Shown: positions 34,067-43,293 of the stretch, piece by piece
Layout of the letters: every line of letters starts with the position of its first letter
Numbering within the stretch: the first letter of the stretch is position 1
From: Parvimonas parva
GTDB taxonomy: Bacteria > Bacillota > Clostridia > Tissierellales > Peptoniphilaceae
Length of the DNA: 64,000 bases
Assembly (NCBI RefSeq): GCF_016552165.1
Contig: NZ_JACVDA010000002.1
Location: 51,299-115,298, forward strand
Direction: 5' to 3'
Made by a program: the position numbers and the translations under genes
Notes under the pieces: model-generated
Told to the model about the DNA's origin: nothing
What the model saw: only the letters and a program-made list of their open reading frames with translations
Database searches by the model: none

Positions 34067-35629
34067 TTATAATGAAATACTTTTGTTAAAGTATTTATTA
34101 TCTATACTTTTGTGATCTATAAATATAATTGTTTTATCTTTTAAATAATTTATAATATCATCTACAATTTCATTAAACAACTTTTCATCAAGTCCTGTAC
34201 TAATTTCATCAAAAATATATAAATCACTATCTTTCAATAATGCTCTGGCAATCAATATTCTAGTCCTTTCTCCACCTGATAATTTATTTGCTCTATCCCC
34301 AATATTTTCATTTTCATGTTTTTGAATTATTTCATTTACTCTGGCTATTTCTATAACTTTATAAAATTTTTCATCATCTACATTTTCTAAAAACCTTATA
34401 TTATCTTCTATTTTTGCATCAAATAAATAATTTGATTGAAATACAGAACTAATAGAAATTTTTTCTTTTTTGTTGCCGTTTATCAATATTTCTCCTGAAC
34501 TTACAGAATATAAATCTGTCAATAATTTTGCAATAGAAGATTTTCCACTACCAGTTTTTCCTTCAATTCTTATAATATCACCTTTATTTATTACAAAATT
34601 AAAGTTATCTAATATTTTTATATCCCCAAAATTTAAGGTTACTTTGTAAAATTTGATATTTTTTAAAGGTGAAAAAATTTTTTCTTCTCTTTTTTTAATT
34701 AAATTCAAATTGTAATCAATTCTTGCTAGAGAATTTTTTATATTTAATAAATCTTTTTGATGATTTACAAAATTAAAAATTGGATCGGTAATCATACTGT
34801 TATACATCAAAATAGCAACTAATCCTCCAATTGTAAGTGAAGCATTAACAACTCTAAATCCTCCAATAAGTACTAACAAGCCAATTATAACATTAAATGA
34901 TAAGTTTGTAATTAACTGAGAAATGTTTTGAATATTTATTGCCTTTTTTGATATTTGATTTGATTTATTTTGTAAATTTGCAAATTTTTTTAAAAAAATC
35001 TTTTCTTTACAAAATATTATTATATCTCTGGATCCAATTATACTATCATAAAAAAACTTGTTCGTTTCAAATTTAGCTTCTTTTTCTAATTCTATTACTT
35101 TGTTAGAATACTTATACGAATATTTAATTAGTAGTGTTGAAATAAATGTAATAGGGAAAATAATTATAGTAATAAAAATGTCATTTTGTAATAAGATTAA
35201 AATACCTATGATAAAATTTGATATTGAGAATGTAAAATCAAGTAATAAATTTATCATATTATTTTCAATTACAATTAAATCTTCAATAAATTTTTGAGAT
35301 AAGGTGTTTTCTCCAATCTTTTCAATACTACTACTTTTAGCATTTAAAATAGATGTAATAATTATATTTCTTAATTCTCTAATAAAGTTTATTTCCCAGT
35401 ACTTAGCCTTATTGTAAGTTAATATTTTTAGTATATATGTAATTATATAAATTAATATGTATGTTGTAGCTAATTTTATAAAAACATTTAAATTTTTTTG
35501 AACAATTAAAGTATCTATTGCTTTTTGCATTATTATCATCGGATATATGGATAACATACCCAAAACTATGTTAACTAACAGTATTAAAGATAAACTTAAA
35601 CTTCTTTTTTTTATAATTTTTATGATCAT
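34067..35629 (-). CDS. ABC transporter, fused permease and ATPase, of the RiPP-like operon
   Basis: 520 residues: about six membrane helices in the first 290 residues, then an ATPase with Walker A GKTGSGKSSIAKLL, signature KLSGGERTRILIARALL and Walker B DLYIFDEIS. There is no N-terminal C39 peptidase domain. Its start overlaps the stop of the upstream radical SAM gene (ATGA), and the precursor ORF follows 25 bases later, so peptide export or self-protection is the likely role. Very A+T-rich, with many Ile and Asn codons. Confidence 0.88.
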   Translation of the reverse strand: MIIKIIKKRSLSLSLILLVNIVLGMLSIYPMIIMQKAIDTLIVQKNLNVFIKLATTYILIYIITYILKILTYNKAKYWEINFIRELRNIIITSILNAKSSSIEKIGENTLSQKFIEDLIVIENNMINLLLDFTFSISNFIIGILILLQNDIFITIIIFPITFISTLLIKYSYKYSNKVIELEKEAKFETNKFFYDSIIGSRDIIIFCKEKIFLKKFANLQNKSNQISKKAINIQNISQLITNLSFNVIIGLLVLIGGFRVVNASLTIGGLVAILMYNSMITDPIFNFVNHQKDLLNIKNSLARIDYNLNLIKKREEKIFSPLKNIKFYKVTLNFGDIKILDNFNFVINKGDIIRIEGKTGSGKSSIAKLLTDLYSVSSGEILINGNKKEKISISSVFQSNYLFDAKIEDNIRFLENVDDEKFYKVIEIARVNEIIQKHENENIGDRANKLSGGERTRILIARALLKDSDLYIFDEISTGLDEKLFNEIVDDIINYLKDKTIIFIDHKSIDNKYFNKSISL

Positions 35630-36765
35630 AAGACATATTCTCCTGTAGCTAAAAAAAATTTAAAATACTCAATTAAAATACTAGGCTTATCTATGCTTGA
35701 TATATATATTTTGTTATCGTTATATGTAAATATTGAGTTAAAAATCTTTTTATCAAATTTATATTTTACATTTTTTGATAGGCAAATAAGGTAAACTGTA
35801 TTATCTATTGATTTAAGAATAATATTTTTTGTTAAAATAATTTCTTTAAATCTATTTGTTAGGAATATCATCATGTTTCTACAGTACTCTGATCTATCTA
35901 AATATAATCCGAGTTTACATTTTGAACATAAATAGTAAAATTTACAAGACTTACAGATGTTTTTAATTTTTTTATTTGTTTTTATATAGTATTTTTCTGG
36001 ACCACAAGAAAAAATATTGCCTCTATTATCAGAGTAAAATATTAAATTATTAGGATTACATATATCTTCATTGATATTTTTACCATAAATATATAAAATT
36101 AATGGGGTAGTATCTATTACATAATTCATAATATTACTACTCATTAATTTGTTTAAAAATTCACAATAATTCATATAATAGTTAAAATCTAATTTATTAT
36201 AAATATTATTTTCTAAATTAAAATTCATAATAGTTGAGAATAAATAATTATCTACACTGAAAATATTAACAAAATTTAGTTTTTTTAGCTCACAACTATT
36301 TTCAGGAGTTATAACAGTAGCAAGTGTTACTTTGAAATCTAAAAAATTATTTTTTTTAAATTTCAGTAAATAATTTAAATTCTCTTCTACTATATCAAAA
36401 GTACCAGAACCTCTGACAGAATCGTTTGTAATTTGAGAAAATCCATCTATACTTATAACCCATTCCTTTATATTATCTCTAAAGTATCCTTTTTCAATGA
36501 ATTTTTTTATCAACGAACCATTAGTATTTATTGAAAAATATACATCTTTATTTTCATCTATTAGCCTATTGATATTTTTATGTAAGAGAGGTTCTCCTCC
36601 TAAAAGATGTAAATGATCAATATTAAATTTTTTTATAATGGATTTTATTTTATTTACATTTAAATCTGAATCTTCGGATAAATTTTTAGAGTTATAACAA
36701 TGTTTACATCTAAAATTACAATTATAAGTAACATCTAATAGAAGTGTATTTATTTTTTTAATCAT
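35626..36765 (-). CDS. Radical SAM/SPASM peptide-modifying enzyme 1
   Basis: 379 residues. The N-terminal cluster motif is CNFRCKHC, followed by the HLLGGEPLLH strand and a TIM-barrel region with SIDGFSQITNDSVRGSG. A C-terminal SPASM-like cysteine set is present: FSCGPEKY, ICKSCKFYYLCSKCKLG and RSEYC. SPASM proteins install cross-links or other changes in ribosomal peptides. It overlaps the PqqD-like gene by eight bases. The reaction, such as a thioether or C-C bond, cannot be told from sequence. Confidence 0.88.
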   Translation of the reverse strand: MIKKINTLLLDVTYNCNFRCKHCYNSKNLSEDSDLNVNKIKSIIKKFNIDHLHLLGGEPLLHKNINRLIDENKDVYFSINTNGSLIKKFIEKGYFRDNIKEWVISIDGFSQITNDSVRGSGTFDIVEENLNYLLKFKKNNFLDFKVTLATVITPENSCELKKLNFVNIFSVDNYLFSTIMNFNLENNIYNKLDFNYYMNYCEFLNKLMSSNIMNYVIDTTPLILYIYGKNINEDICNPNNLIFYSDNRGNIFSCGPEKYYIKTNKKIKNICKSCKFYYLCSKCKLGLYLDRSEYCRNMMIFLTNRFKEIILTKNIILKSIDNTVYLICLSKNVKYKFDKKIFNSIFTYNDNKIYISSIDKPSILIEYFKFFLATGEYVL

Positions 36766-37000
36766 AAAAAAACCTGCCTATAAGATCTTTTTTAAAATTT
36801 TGTATTATTTCTATCGAATTTTTGGGAACGTCATCGAAAGTAGTTTCTATTTCATTAAGAATTTTATAATCATCTAATTCAATATTAGTAAATATTATTT
36901 CAGCCGTTTTATTTAATACAAATTCTTCATCGTTAATTATATTATGTATCACAAAGTTATTTTGTTTAATATATGTTATTATTTCATCTCTTAACTTCAT
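36758..37000 (-). CDS. PqqD-like RiPP recognition element
   Basis: An 80-residue protein lying between two radical SAM genes and overlapping both. The segment EEFVLNKTAEIIFTNIELDD followed by a helix and a C-terminal DLIGRFF resembles the PqqD/RRE winged-helix fold (conserved LN.TA..I). Such domains bind the leader peptide and deliver it to the maturase. Primary-sequence similarity is weak, so the assignment rests mostly on size, position and this short pattern. GGAGAATTT precedes the ATG. Confidence 0.72.
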   Translation of the reverse strand: MKLRDEIITYIKQNNFVIHNIINDEEFVLNKTAEIIFTNIELDDYKILNEIETTFDDVPKNSIEIIQNFKKDLIGRFFYD

Positions 37001-38160
37001 ATTAAATTCTCCTTTTTTAGTTTTAAAAATGTTCCAATTGTAACAGTTGAATGTTTAATTTTATTAAAATTTGAGGATTTTAAGATGTTCTCGATTCTAT
37101 ATTTTACATATTCACAATCTGAATAATCTAGACTATCTTTAAATTGAAATGGACAAGGTTCACATATTGATTTTAATTCACAACTTTCACAAAAAGAAAA
37201 AGCATATCGTTTTTTATTAGCTAATACAAACATGTTATCAAAAAAATTTAAGAATTTAGAAATTTTTAAATCTAAATTTTTATCAAATATATTGACGTTA
37301 TATGAATTATAAGTATCTAAATCAAAGTTTGTTTTTTCATTAAGTATATACACGTTACATGGGTGGATTCTTCCGTTTGATTCTATATACTTCAATCCAG
37401 ATTTATAGGCACATTTAGAGTACAGTAAATTATTTGTAAGGTTAACATCATACATATTCTTCATGAAATATATATACATTGGTCTTAAATTTAGTTCTAT
37501 TTCTATTTTTTTACCATAATATATAGAAACGTTTTTTATAACCTTTTCTATTTCACTATAGAATGAAAGTTGCTTTTTATTGATTTTCATTGAATCAGAA
37601 TCAGTTTGATTTACATCTAAAAAAGTACCAATTATAAATTTATTTATGTCTAAATTATACATATATCTTATAAATTCAAATAAATCGCAAACGTTATTTT
37701 TTGTTATAGTATAAGAAATTCTTATTGCTTTTTTAGGATGATTACAGTTTTTTATTGCTTTCAAGTTATCGCAAACTTTATCAAATGTTCCTTTTCCCCT
37801 TAAAAAATCGTTATTATTTTTTAAACCATCTAAACTTACATCAATTTTACCAATACCAGAGTGTAATAATTCATTATATAGTTTGTTATTCAATAAAATT
37901 CCATTTGTGGTTAAAGAAGTATATATATTCAATTTTGAACAATATTCTATAATTTCTACTATATCTTCTCTAATCAAAGGTTCTCCGCCAAGAAAATTTA
38001 TTCCTTCACAATTATTCTTATGTAAAATATTTATTAGATTTATTATCTCTTTGTTTGATAATTGTCTATAGTCAGAATTTTCGGAATATTTTAATTTGTT
38101 ATAACAATGTTTACAATTTAAGTTACATTTATTTGTTATATCGAGTGTTACATATTTCAT
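36997..38160 (-). CDS. Radical SAM/SPASM peptide-modifying enzyme 2
   Basis: 387 residues from ATG 38160, chosen because of the GGGGGGA site just upstream; an in-frame ATG at 38184 lies before that site. The cluster motif is CNLNCKHC, and NFLGGEPLIREDI and SLDGLKNNNDFLRGKG are typical of SPASM maturases. The C-terminal cysteines are KCAYKSG, HPCNVYI, FCESCELKSICEPCP and DCEYV. It is clearly paralogous to enzyme 1 but not close. First gene of the operon; its TGA overlaps the next ATG. Confidence 0.9.
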   Translation of the reverse strand: MKYVTLDITNKCNLNCKHCYNKLKYSENSDYRQLSNKEIINLINILHKNNCEGINFLGGEPLIREDIVEIIEYCSKLNIYTSLTTNGILLNNKLYNELLHSGIGKIDVSLDGLKNNNDFLRGKGTFDKVCDNLKAIKNCNHPKKAIRISYTITKNNVCDLFEFIRYMYNLDINKFIIGTFLDVNQTDSDSMKINKKQLSFYSEIEKVIKNVSIYYGKKIEIELNLRPMYIYFMKNMYDVNLTNNLLYSKCAYKSGLKYIESNGRIHPCNVYILNEKTNFDLDTYNSYNVNIFDKNLDLKISKFLNFFDNMFVLANKKRYAFSFCESCELKSICEPCPFQFKDSLDYSDCEYVKYRIENILKSSNFNKIKHSTVTIGTFLKLKKENLI

Positions 38161-38191
38161 AAAATCCCCCCTAATGTTTATCATTGTTTAT

Positions 38192-38220
38192 ATTATATGT
38201 TATAACATCTTTATTGTCAA
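38192..38220 (-). promoter_or_regulatory. Promoter of the RiPP-like operon with central palindrome
   Basis: Minus strand: perfect TTGACA (plus 38215-38220), 17 bases, perfect TATAAT (plus 38192-38197). The spacer contains ATGTTATAACAT (38197-38208), a perfect 12-bp palindrome placed like a repressor or activator site. Confidence 0.8.
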
Positions 38221-38289
38221 TGGTTTTTGTTATATTAATATTTATACTTTTTGTGTATAATTGGTTAATTTATATTTCTATCGTATATT

Positions 38290-38303
38290 TGAAAGCGTTT
38301 TTA
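38290..38303 (+). promoter_or_regulatory. CcpA catabolite-response (cre-like) site
   Basis: TGAAAGCGTTTTTA fits the cre consensus TGWAANCGNTNWCA with one mismatch (T for C). It lies 20 bases before the ptsH -35 box. Confidence 0.5.
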
Positions 38304-38322
38304 AAATTTTTCAATAAAACTA

Positions 38323-38351
38323 TTGAATTGTTTTTATAATAATGGTAAAAT
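38323..38351 (+). promoter_or_regulatory. ptsH-ptsI promoter
   Basis: TTGAAT, 17 bases, TAAAAT, 40 bases before the ptsH start codon. Confidence 0.65.
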
Positions 38352-38391
38352 ATATGTATAGTTTAAATATAAAATTTTTAGGAGGCGTATT

Positions 38392-38652
38392 ATGGTAGAG
38401 AAAAACGTTACAATAAAAAATGAAACAGGTTTACATGCAAGACCTGCAGCATCTTTAGTTCAATTTGTTAAGAAGTTCGATGAAAGCATTGAAATTATTT
38501 TGGATAACAAGGTTGCAGATGCTAAGAGTATTTTTAATGTTATGAGCTTAGGTATTTCTAAAGGTACTGAAGTTACATTAAGAGTTGATGGGGAAAATGA
38601 AGAAAAAACTTTGGAAGAAGTTTTTAATTTCATTGAAAATTTAGCTGATTAA
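38392..38652 (+). CDS. ptsH: Phosphocarrier protein HPr
   Basis: Carries phosphate from enzyme I to sugar-specific PTS enzymes. The 86-residue protein has the active His in TGLHARPAASL and the regulatory Ser in AKSIFNVMSLG, the site used by HPr kinase in Firmicutes for catabolite control. GGAGGCGT precedes the ATG. ptsI follows after an intervening hairpin. Confidence 0.97.
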   Translation: MVEKNVTIKNETGLHARPAASLVQFVKKFDESIEIILDNKVADAKSIFNVMSLGISKGTEVTLRVDGENEEKTLEEVFNFIENLAD

Positions 38653-38663
38653 TTTTTGAAATA

Positions 38664-38690
38664 TAGCTTCTCTTTTTGAGGAGCTTTTTT
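38664..38690 (+). terminator. Hairpin between ptsH and ptsI
   Basis: AGCTTCTC pairs with GAGGAGCT (one G-U) and is followed by seven T. It lies within the 50-base gap, just before the ptsI ribosome-binding site, so it probably reduces ptsI expression relative to ptsH. Confidence 0.75.
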
Positions 38691-38702
38691 TGGTGGTGCG
38701 TT

Positions 38703-40367
38703 ATGAAAGTGTATGAGGGATTTTCTGTTTCTGACGGAATAGCTTATGGCAAGGCGATAACTCTTTGTTATGAGAGAAAATTTGTTCGTGATGAAATTTC
38801 TGATGATGAGAAAGAAAATGAAATAGCGAGATTTGAAAGTTTGTTGTCAAGTTATTTGGAGTCTGAAAGGGTAAAGGTTGTTGACAAAAAACTTGAGAGT
38901 CTATTGAATGTTCATATTGAACTTATAGACGACCCGTATTTGAAAAATACGATAAAAAGTAAAATTTTAGAAGAAAATAAGTCTTTAGAAAAGGCGATTG
39001 AGGAAACTTTTAATCAAATTTGTTTTGAGTTAAATAATCTTGAGTCTGACTATATGAGAGATAGGATTTATGATTATATTTCTATTCAAGAGGAGTTTAT
39101 TAGGACTTTAACTTCAGCAAAAGATGTTGAAATTACTGAAAATAAATTTATTTTATTTATAGAAAATTTATCTCCTAAAATAATTGATAAGTATAAAAAT
39201 AGATTGCTTGGAATTGTATCTACAAATGGTGGAAAGACTTCTCATGCGTCTTTGTATGCAAAAAATTTACAAATTCCTTATATGATTTGTGATTCTTTGG
39301 ATTTGAAAGAATTAAAAGATGAGAATTTTGATTGTATTTTAGACTGTGATAGTGAAAAAATATTTTTAAGTCCAAATGAAGATACAATCAGTTGTTATAA
39401 AAACTTACTTAAATCATCACAAAAAGAATTTTTAGATACTAATATAGTGAGAACAAGAAATAATAGATATATTAGAGTTTGTAGTAATATTTCAAGTTTT
39501 GAAGAATTTGAAGTTTCATTAAAAAACGGAACAGACGGCTGTGGATTGTTTAGAACAGAGTTCTTGTATATGTCTGACGATTCTCCGACTGAAGAATATC
39601 AATTTGAAATTTTTAAAAAACTTGCAGAAAGTACAGATAAACCAATTATTATTAGAACTTTTGATATTGGTGCTGATAAAAAGTCTAAATTTTTTAGATT
39701 AGATGAAGAAAAGAATCCGTTTTTAGGACTTCGTGGTTTTAGAATTTATAAAGAGTTCCATAAGGAGCTTAGGAAACATTTAAGAGCCATTTTAAGGGCG
39801 TCAGCTTTTGGAAATTTAAAGATTATGATTCCTATGATAACTACTTTGGAAGAAATTTTGTGGATAAAAAATGAAATATTAAAAATCAAAGATGAATTGA
39901 AAGAAGAAAGAGTTGATTTTGATGAGGATATTGAATTTGGGATAATGATTGAAACACCGGCATCTGTTTTTCTTTTTGATATTTTAGTTAAAGAGGTTGA
40001 TTTTGTAAGCATTGGAACTAATGACCTTGTTCAATATATGCTTGCTTGTGATAGAGAAAATTCCAAGATGCAACTACTTTATGATTGTTATGACCCTTCT
40101 GTTATTCGTTCTATTCATAGGGTTGTCGATATTGCACATAGAAATGGAAAGAGAGTTTCTATGTGTGGAAATTTTGCAAGTGAATTGGACGCTGTTGAGC
40201 TTTTAATTTTACTTGGAATTGATGAATTTAGTGTTACTAATGATGTTTTACAAAAAATAAAGAAGAGAATAAAATTGTTCGACCAAAATAATTATTTAGA
40301 CTTCTTTGAAAATATAAATAAGTTTAAAACAGGACGTTCTGTACTATATTATTTTGACAACAAATAG
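38703..40367 (+). CDS. ptsI: PEP-protein phosphotransferase (PTS enzyme I)
   Basis: Transfers phosphate from PEP to HPr. The 554-residue protein has an HPr-binding N-terminal domain, the phosphohistidine loop GGKTSHASLYAKN, and a PEP-binding barrel with GLFRTEFLYM, RTFDIGADK and the C-terminal MCGNFASELDAVELLILLG. ATG 38703 fits the conserved start (YEGFSVSDGIAYGKA) and follows GGTGGTGCG; an earlier in-frame ATG at 38676 lies inside the hairpin. The phosphohistidine motif is less canonical than TSHSAI but intact. Confidence 0.96.
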   Translation: MKVYEGFSVSDGIAYGKAITLCYERKFVRDEISDDEKENEIARFESLLSSYLESERVKVVDKKLESLLNVHIELIDDPYLKNTIKSKILEENKSLEKAIEETFNQICFELNNLESDYMRDRIYDYISIQEEFIRTLTSAKDVEITENKFILFIENLSPKIIDKYKNRLLGIVSTNGGKTSHASLYAKNLQIPYMICDSLDLKELKDENFDCILDCDSEKIFLSPNEDTISCYKNLLKSSQKEFLDTNIVRTRNNRYIRVCSNISSFEEFEVSLKNGTDGCGLFRTEFLYMSDDSPTEEYQFEIFKKLAESTDKPIIIRTFDIGADKKSKFFRLDEEKNPFLGLRGFRIYKEFHKELRKHLRAILRASAFGNLKIMIPMITTLEEILWIKNEILKIKDELKEERVDFDEDIEFGIMIETPASVFLFDILVKEVDFVSIGTNDLVQYMLACDRENSKMQLLYDCYDPSVIRSIHRVVDIAHRNGKRVSMCGNFASELDAVELLILLGIDEFSVTNDVLQKIKKRIKLFDQNNYLDFFENINKFKTGRSVLYYFDNK

Positions 40368-40505
40368 AACAAACCTAGCAAATATTAAGTTATTGAAATA
40401 TTTTTGTAATGTTTTTGTAACTTTTTTTGCTTTTTTTACTACATTTTGTAATTTTTGTGTTATAATAATACCGATGATTAATTAAAATAAATTTGAGGTG
40501 ATATT

Positions 40506-41195
40506 TTGTTAGAATTTATAGAAGTAAATAAAACATATACAAATGATGTTTGTGCTTTGAAGAATCTTAGTTTTAAAATAGAGGACGGAGAGTTTGTGTT
40601 TTTAATAGGAGCAAGTGGTGCGGGAAAAACAAGTATCATAAAAATGCTTTTAAGAGAAATTAAACCTACTTCAGGACAAATAATTGTTGATAATGTAAAT
40701 ATAGTTGAATTGAGAAATAGAAAAATTCCACAACTTAGAAGAACAATGGGAGTTGTATTCCAAGACTTTAGATTGTTAGAGGGAAAGACGGTTTTCGACA
40801 ATATAAAGTATCCATTACAAATTCTAGGTGTTTCAAAGAAAGAAATTAACGAAAGAGTAACTGAACTTTTAGAATTAGTTGGTCTTTCTGATAGGGCGAA
40901 TGCATTCCCTAATCAATTATCAGGTGGGGAACAACAAAGAATTTGTATTGCAAGAGCCATTGTAAATAAACCAAAATATTTAATCGCTGATGAGCCTACA
41001 GGTAATTTGGACCCTAATACTTCAGAAGAAATTATGAGGGCGCTGTTAGATGTAAACGCAAGTGGAACTACTGTAATTGTTTCTACACATGATAAGGATA
41101 TAGTTAATAAACTTAAAAAGAGAGTTATTAGTATGAATCATGGAGAAATGGTAAACGATGAAGAGCATGGAGGTTATTTTGATGAGTTCAATTAG
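40506..41195 (+). CDS. ftsE: Cell division ATP-binding protein FtsE
   Basis: ATPase of the FtsEX complex, which activates peptidoglycan hydrolases at division. The 229-residue protein has Walker A GASGAGKTSIIK, signature QLSGGEQQRICIARAIV and Walker B YLIADEPTGNLDP. It starts with TTG at 40506 behind GAGGTGA, which is the only start matching the family N-terminus. A TATAAT-type -10 lies about 40 bases upstream. Overlaps ftsX. Confidence 0.95.
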   Translation: MLEFIEVNKTYTNDVCALKNLSFKIEDGEFVFLIGASGAGKTSIIKMLLREIKPTSGQIIVDNVNIVELRNRKIPQLRRTMGVVFQDFRLLEGKTVFDNIKYPLQILGVSKKEINERVTELLELVGLSDRANAFPNQLSGGEQQRICIARAIVNKPKYLIADEPTGNLDPNTSEEIMRALLDVNASGTTVIVSTHDKDIVNKLKKRVISMNHGEMVNDEEHGGYFDEFN

Positions 41196-42078
41196 AAGAT
41201 TTTTCTCTGCAATAGGAGAGGGCTTAGTTGGTATTTGGAGAAATAAATCTATGGGTCTTGCGTCAATAGTTTCTATTTGTTCGATGCTTTTAATCCTTGG
41301 AGGAATTACTTTTGGGGTTTTTGTTGCAAATAATATTGTAAATGATATGAAAACAAAGGTTGACCAAATTGATATTATTTTGGAACCGGAAGTTGCTCCT
41401 GCTAGAGTTAGAGAGATAAAAAAAGAATTACAAAAAATTGAAAATATAAAAGATGTTAAATATGTTTCAAAAGAAGAAGCACTTTCTAAAATGAAAGAAC
41501 AATGGAAAGAAAATTCATTTCTATTAGATGGAATGGAATCTGCGCTTCCTGAAAGTTACGAAGTAAAAGTTGAAAGTATAGAAAATTCAACAACTGTTGC
41601 ATCAAGTATTTCTAATATAAAAGATGTTGAAAAAGTTGTTTATTATAAGGATATAGTTGACAAGATAACAAAGATGTCTCAAATTGTAAAATATGTTGGG
41701 ATTTCATTAGTAGGCGTACTGTTATTAGTTAGTTTCTTTATAATGTCTATAACAATAAAACTTACTGTTATTGCAAGAAGAAAAGAGATAAGCATAAAGA
41801 AGTACATAGGAGCAACAAATATGAGTATAACGGGACCTTTTGTTGTCGAGGGAATGGTACTGGGTTTGCTTGGTGCCGGAGTATCTTTTTCTATGATATT
41901 CTTTGCTTATAAATATGTTTATGAAAGTCTTACTTGGGGAATCGGAAATATATTTTATAACTATCTTCTACCTTTAAATACATTTGGATATTATGTAGCC
42001 GTTGCATATTTTGGAATAGGTATAGGTATTGGAGTTTTAGCATCAATATTCTCAAGTAGAAAGTATATGAAAGTATAG
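41182..42078 (+). CDS. ftsX: Cell division protein FtsX
   Basis: Permease-like partner of FtsE that passes an ATP-driven signal to an outside hydrolase activator. The 298-residue protein has a cytoplasmic start RRFFSAIGEGLVGIWRNKSM, a first helix, an extracellular domain of about 110 residues, and three C-terminal helices, with RRKEISIKKYIGATN between helices. ATG 41182 is set by GGAGGTTATTTTG; the coding region overlaps ftsE by 14 bases. Confidence 0.95.
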   Translation: MSSIRRFFSAIGEGLVGIWRNKSMGLASIVSICSMLLILGGITFGVFVANNIVNDMKTKVDQIDIILEPEVAPARVREIKKELQKIENIKDVKYVSKEEALSKMKEQWKENSFLLDGMESALPESYEVKVESIENSTTVASSISNIKDVEKVVYYKDIVDKITKMSQIVKYVGISLVGVLLLVSFFIMSITIKLTVIARRKEISIKKYIGATNMSITGPFVVEGMVLGLLGAGVSFSMIFFAYKYVYESLTWGIGNIFYNYLLPLNTFGYYVAVAYFGIGIGIGVLASIFSSRKYMKV

Positions 42079-42087
42079 GTGATTGAT

Positions 42088-43284
42088 ATGAAAAAGAAAA
42101 GATTTTTAGCGTTATTACTTTTGTTTTCAATGTTAGGTTCTGGAGCAGTTTCTTATGCTGACAAAGTTGAAGATTTAAAGAAAGAAAAACAAAATCAAGA
42201 ACAAAATTTAGAAAATAAGAAAAAATCAATTGAAGATATGACTACTGAAAAAGATTCAGCTTTTAAAGAAATTGTTGAAAAGCAAAAACTTATTGATCAG
42301 TTAGATAAAGATCTTACAGATTTGGAAGATGCGATAAATAAATTATCCGATGAAATTCAAGCGTCAAAAGAAAAGATTAAAGTTTTAGAGGAAAGAATTA
42401 AAAAGAATGAGGACCTTTTCAAAAAAAGAGTTCGTGTAATGTACGGAAATAAAGATTTGAATTCTATTGAAGTATTATTTTCTGCATCAGATATAAGAGA
42501 TTTTATTTCAAGATATTTTATGATGCAATCAATCGCTGATTATGATAAAAAATTAATTACAAGTTTAAAAAATGATAAGGCAACTTTGGTTAAAGAAAAA
42601 GAAAATCTTGAGGCTAGAAAAGAAGAAAAAGTGGCTAAAAAGAAAGAAATGGAAATAAAATATCAAACATATACTGAAGAAGTTGCAAAAAATAAACAAC
42701 GTATTGCAAAGTTGGAAGAAAGTATAGAGTTTACAAAATCAGAAGTTGATAAATTACAAAATAAAGTTAAGAATTTAGATGCAAATATAAGTTTTGAGGA
42801 AAAAGTAAAAGCTGATATTTTAAGAGGAATGAATGAAAAGAAAATTCAACAAGGTATAGATAGTGGAGAAATAAAAGCACGTCCTTCAAACGGAGAAATG
42901 ATGTGGCCATTAAGTGGATATTATTCAATCTCAAGTCCATTTGGATGGAGAAATGCACCTATTGGTAGTGGTGGAGAAAGACATAGAGGAATTGATATTC
43001 CTGCTCCAACAGGAACTCCTGTATATTCAGCAACTGACGGAGTTGTAATTTCATCGGGTTGGAATGGAAGTTATGGTAATGCTGTTATGATTCAATATAC
43101 AAATAATATTGTTATTGTATATGGACATAACTCTAGCTTAATAGCTTCAGCAGGACAAAGAGTAAGTAAAGGACAAGTTATTTCTTTGGTAGGTTCTACA
43201 GGAAATTCAACAGGACCACATTTGCATTTTGAAGTAAGATACAATGGGTATCCGGTTGATCCTCTTAAATATTTGAATCACTAG
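42088..43284 (+). CDS. Coiled-coil M23 murein hydrolase (EnvC/PcsB-like FtsEX effector)
   Basis: 398 residues: signal peptide (MKKKRFLALLLLFSMLGSGA, cleaved near SYA-DK), about 220 residues of coiled coil, then an M23 peptidase domain with the zinc ligands in ERHRGIDIPAPTGTPV and GPHLHFEVRYNG. Position directly after ftsEX matches hydrolases that FtsX controls through their coiled coil. The peptidase motif looks complete, so it may be an active endopeptidase rather than only an activator. AGGTGATT precedes ATG 42088. Confidence 0.92.
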   Translation: MKKKRFLALLLLFSMLGSGAVSYADKVEDLKKEKQNQEQNLENKKKSIEDMTTEKDSAFKEIVEKQKLIDQLDKDLTDLEDAINKLSDEIQASKEKIKVLEERIKKNEDLFKKRVRVMYGNKDLNSIEVLFSASDIRDFISRYFMMQSIADYDKKLITSLKNDKATLVKEKENLEARKEEKVAKKKEMEIKYQTYTEEVAKNKQRIAKLEESIEFTKSEVDKLQNKVKNLDANISFEEKVKADILRGMNEKKIQQGIDSGEIKARPSNGEMMWPLSGYYSISSPFGWRNAPIGSGGERHRGIDIPAPTGTPVYSATDGVVISSGWNGSYGNAVMIQYTNNIVIVYGHNSSLIASAGQRVSKGQVISLVGSTGNSTGPHLHFEVRYNGYPVDPLKYLNH

Positions 43285-43293
43285 GAGAAATTT

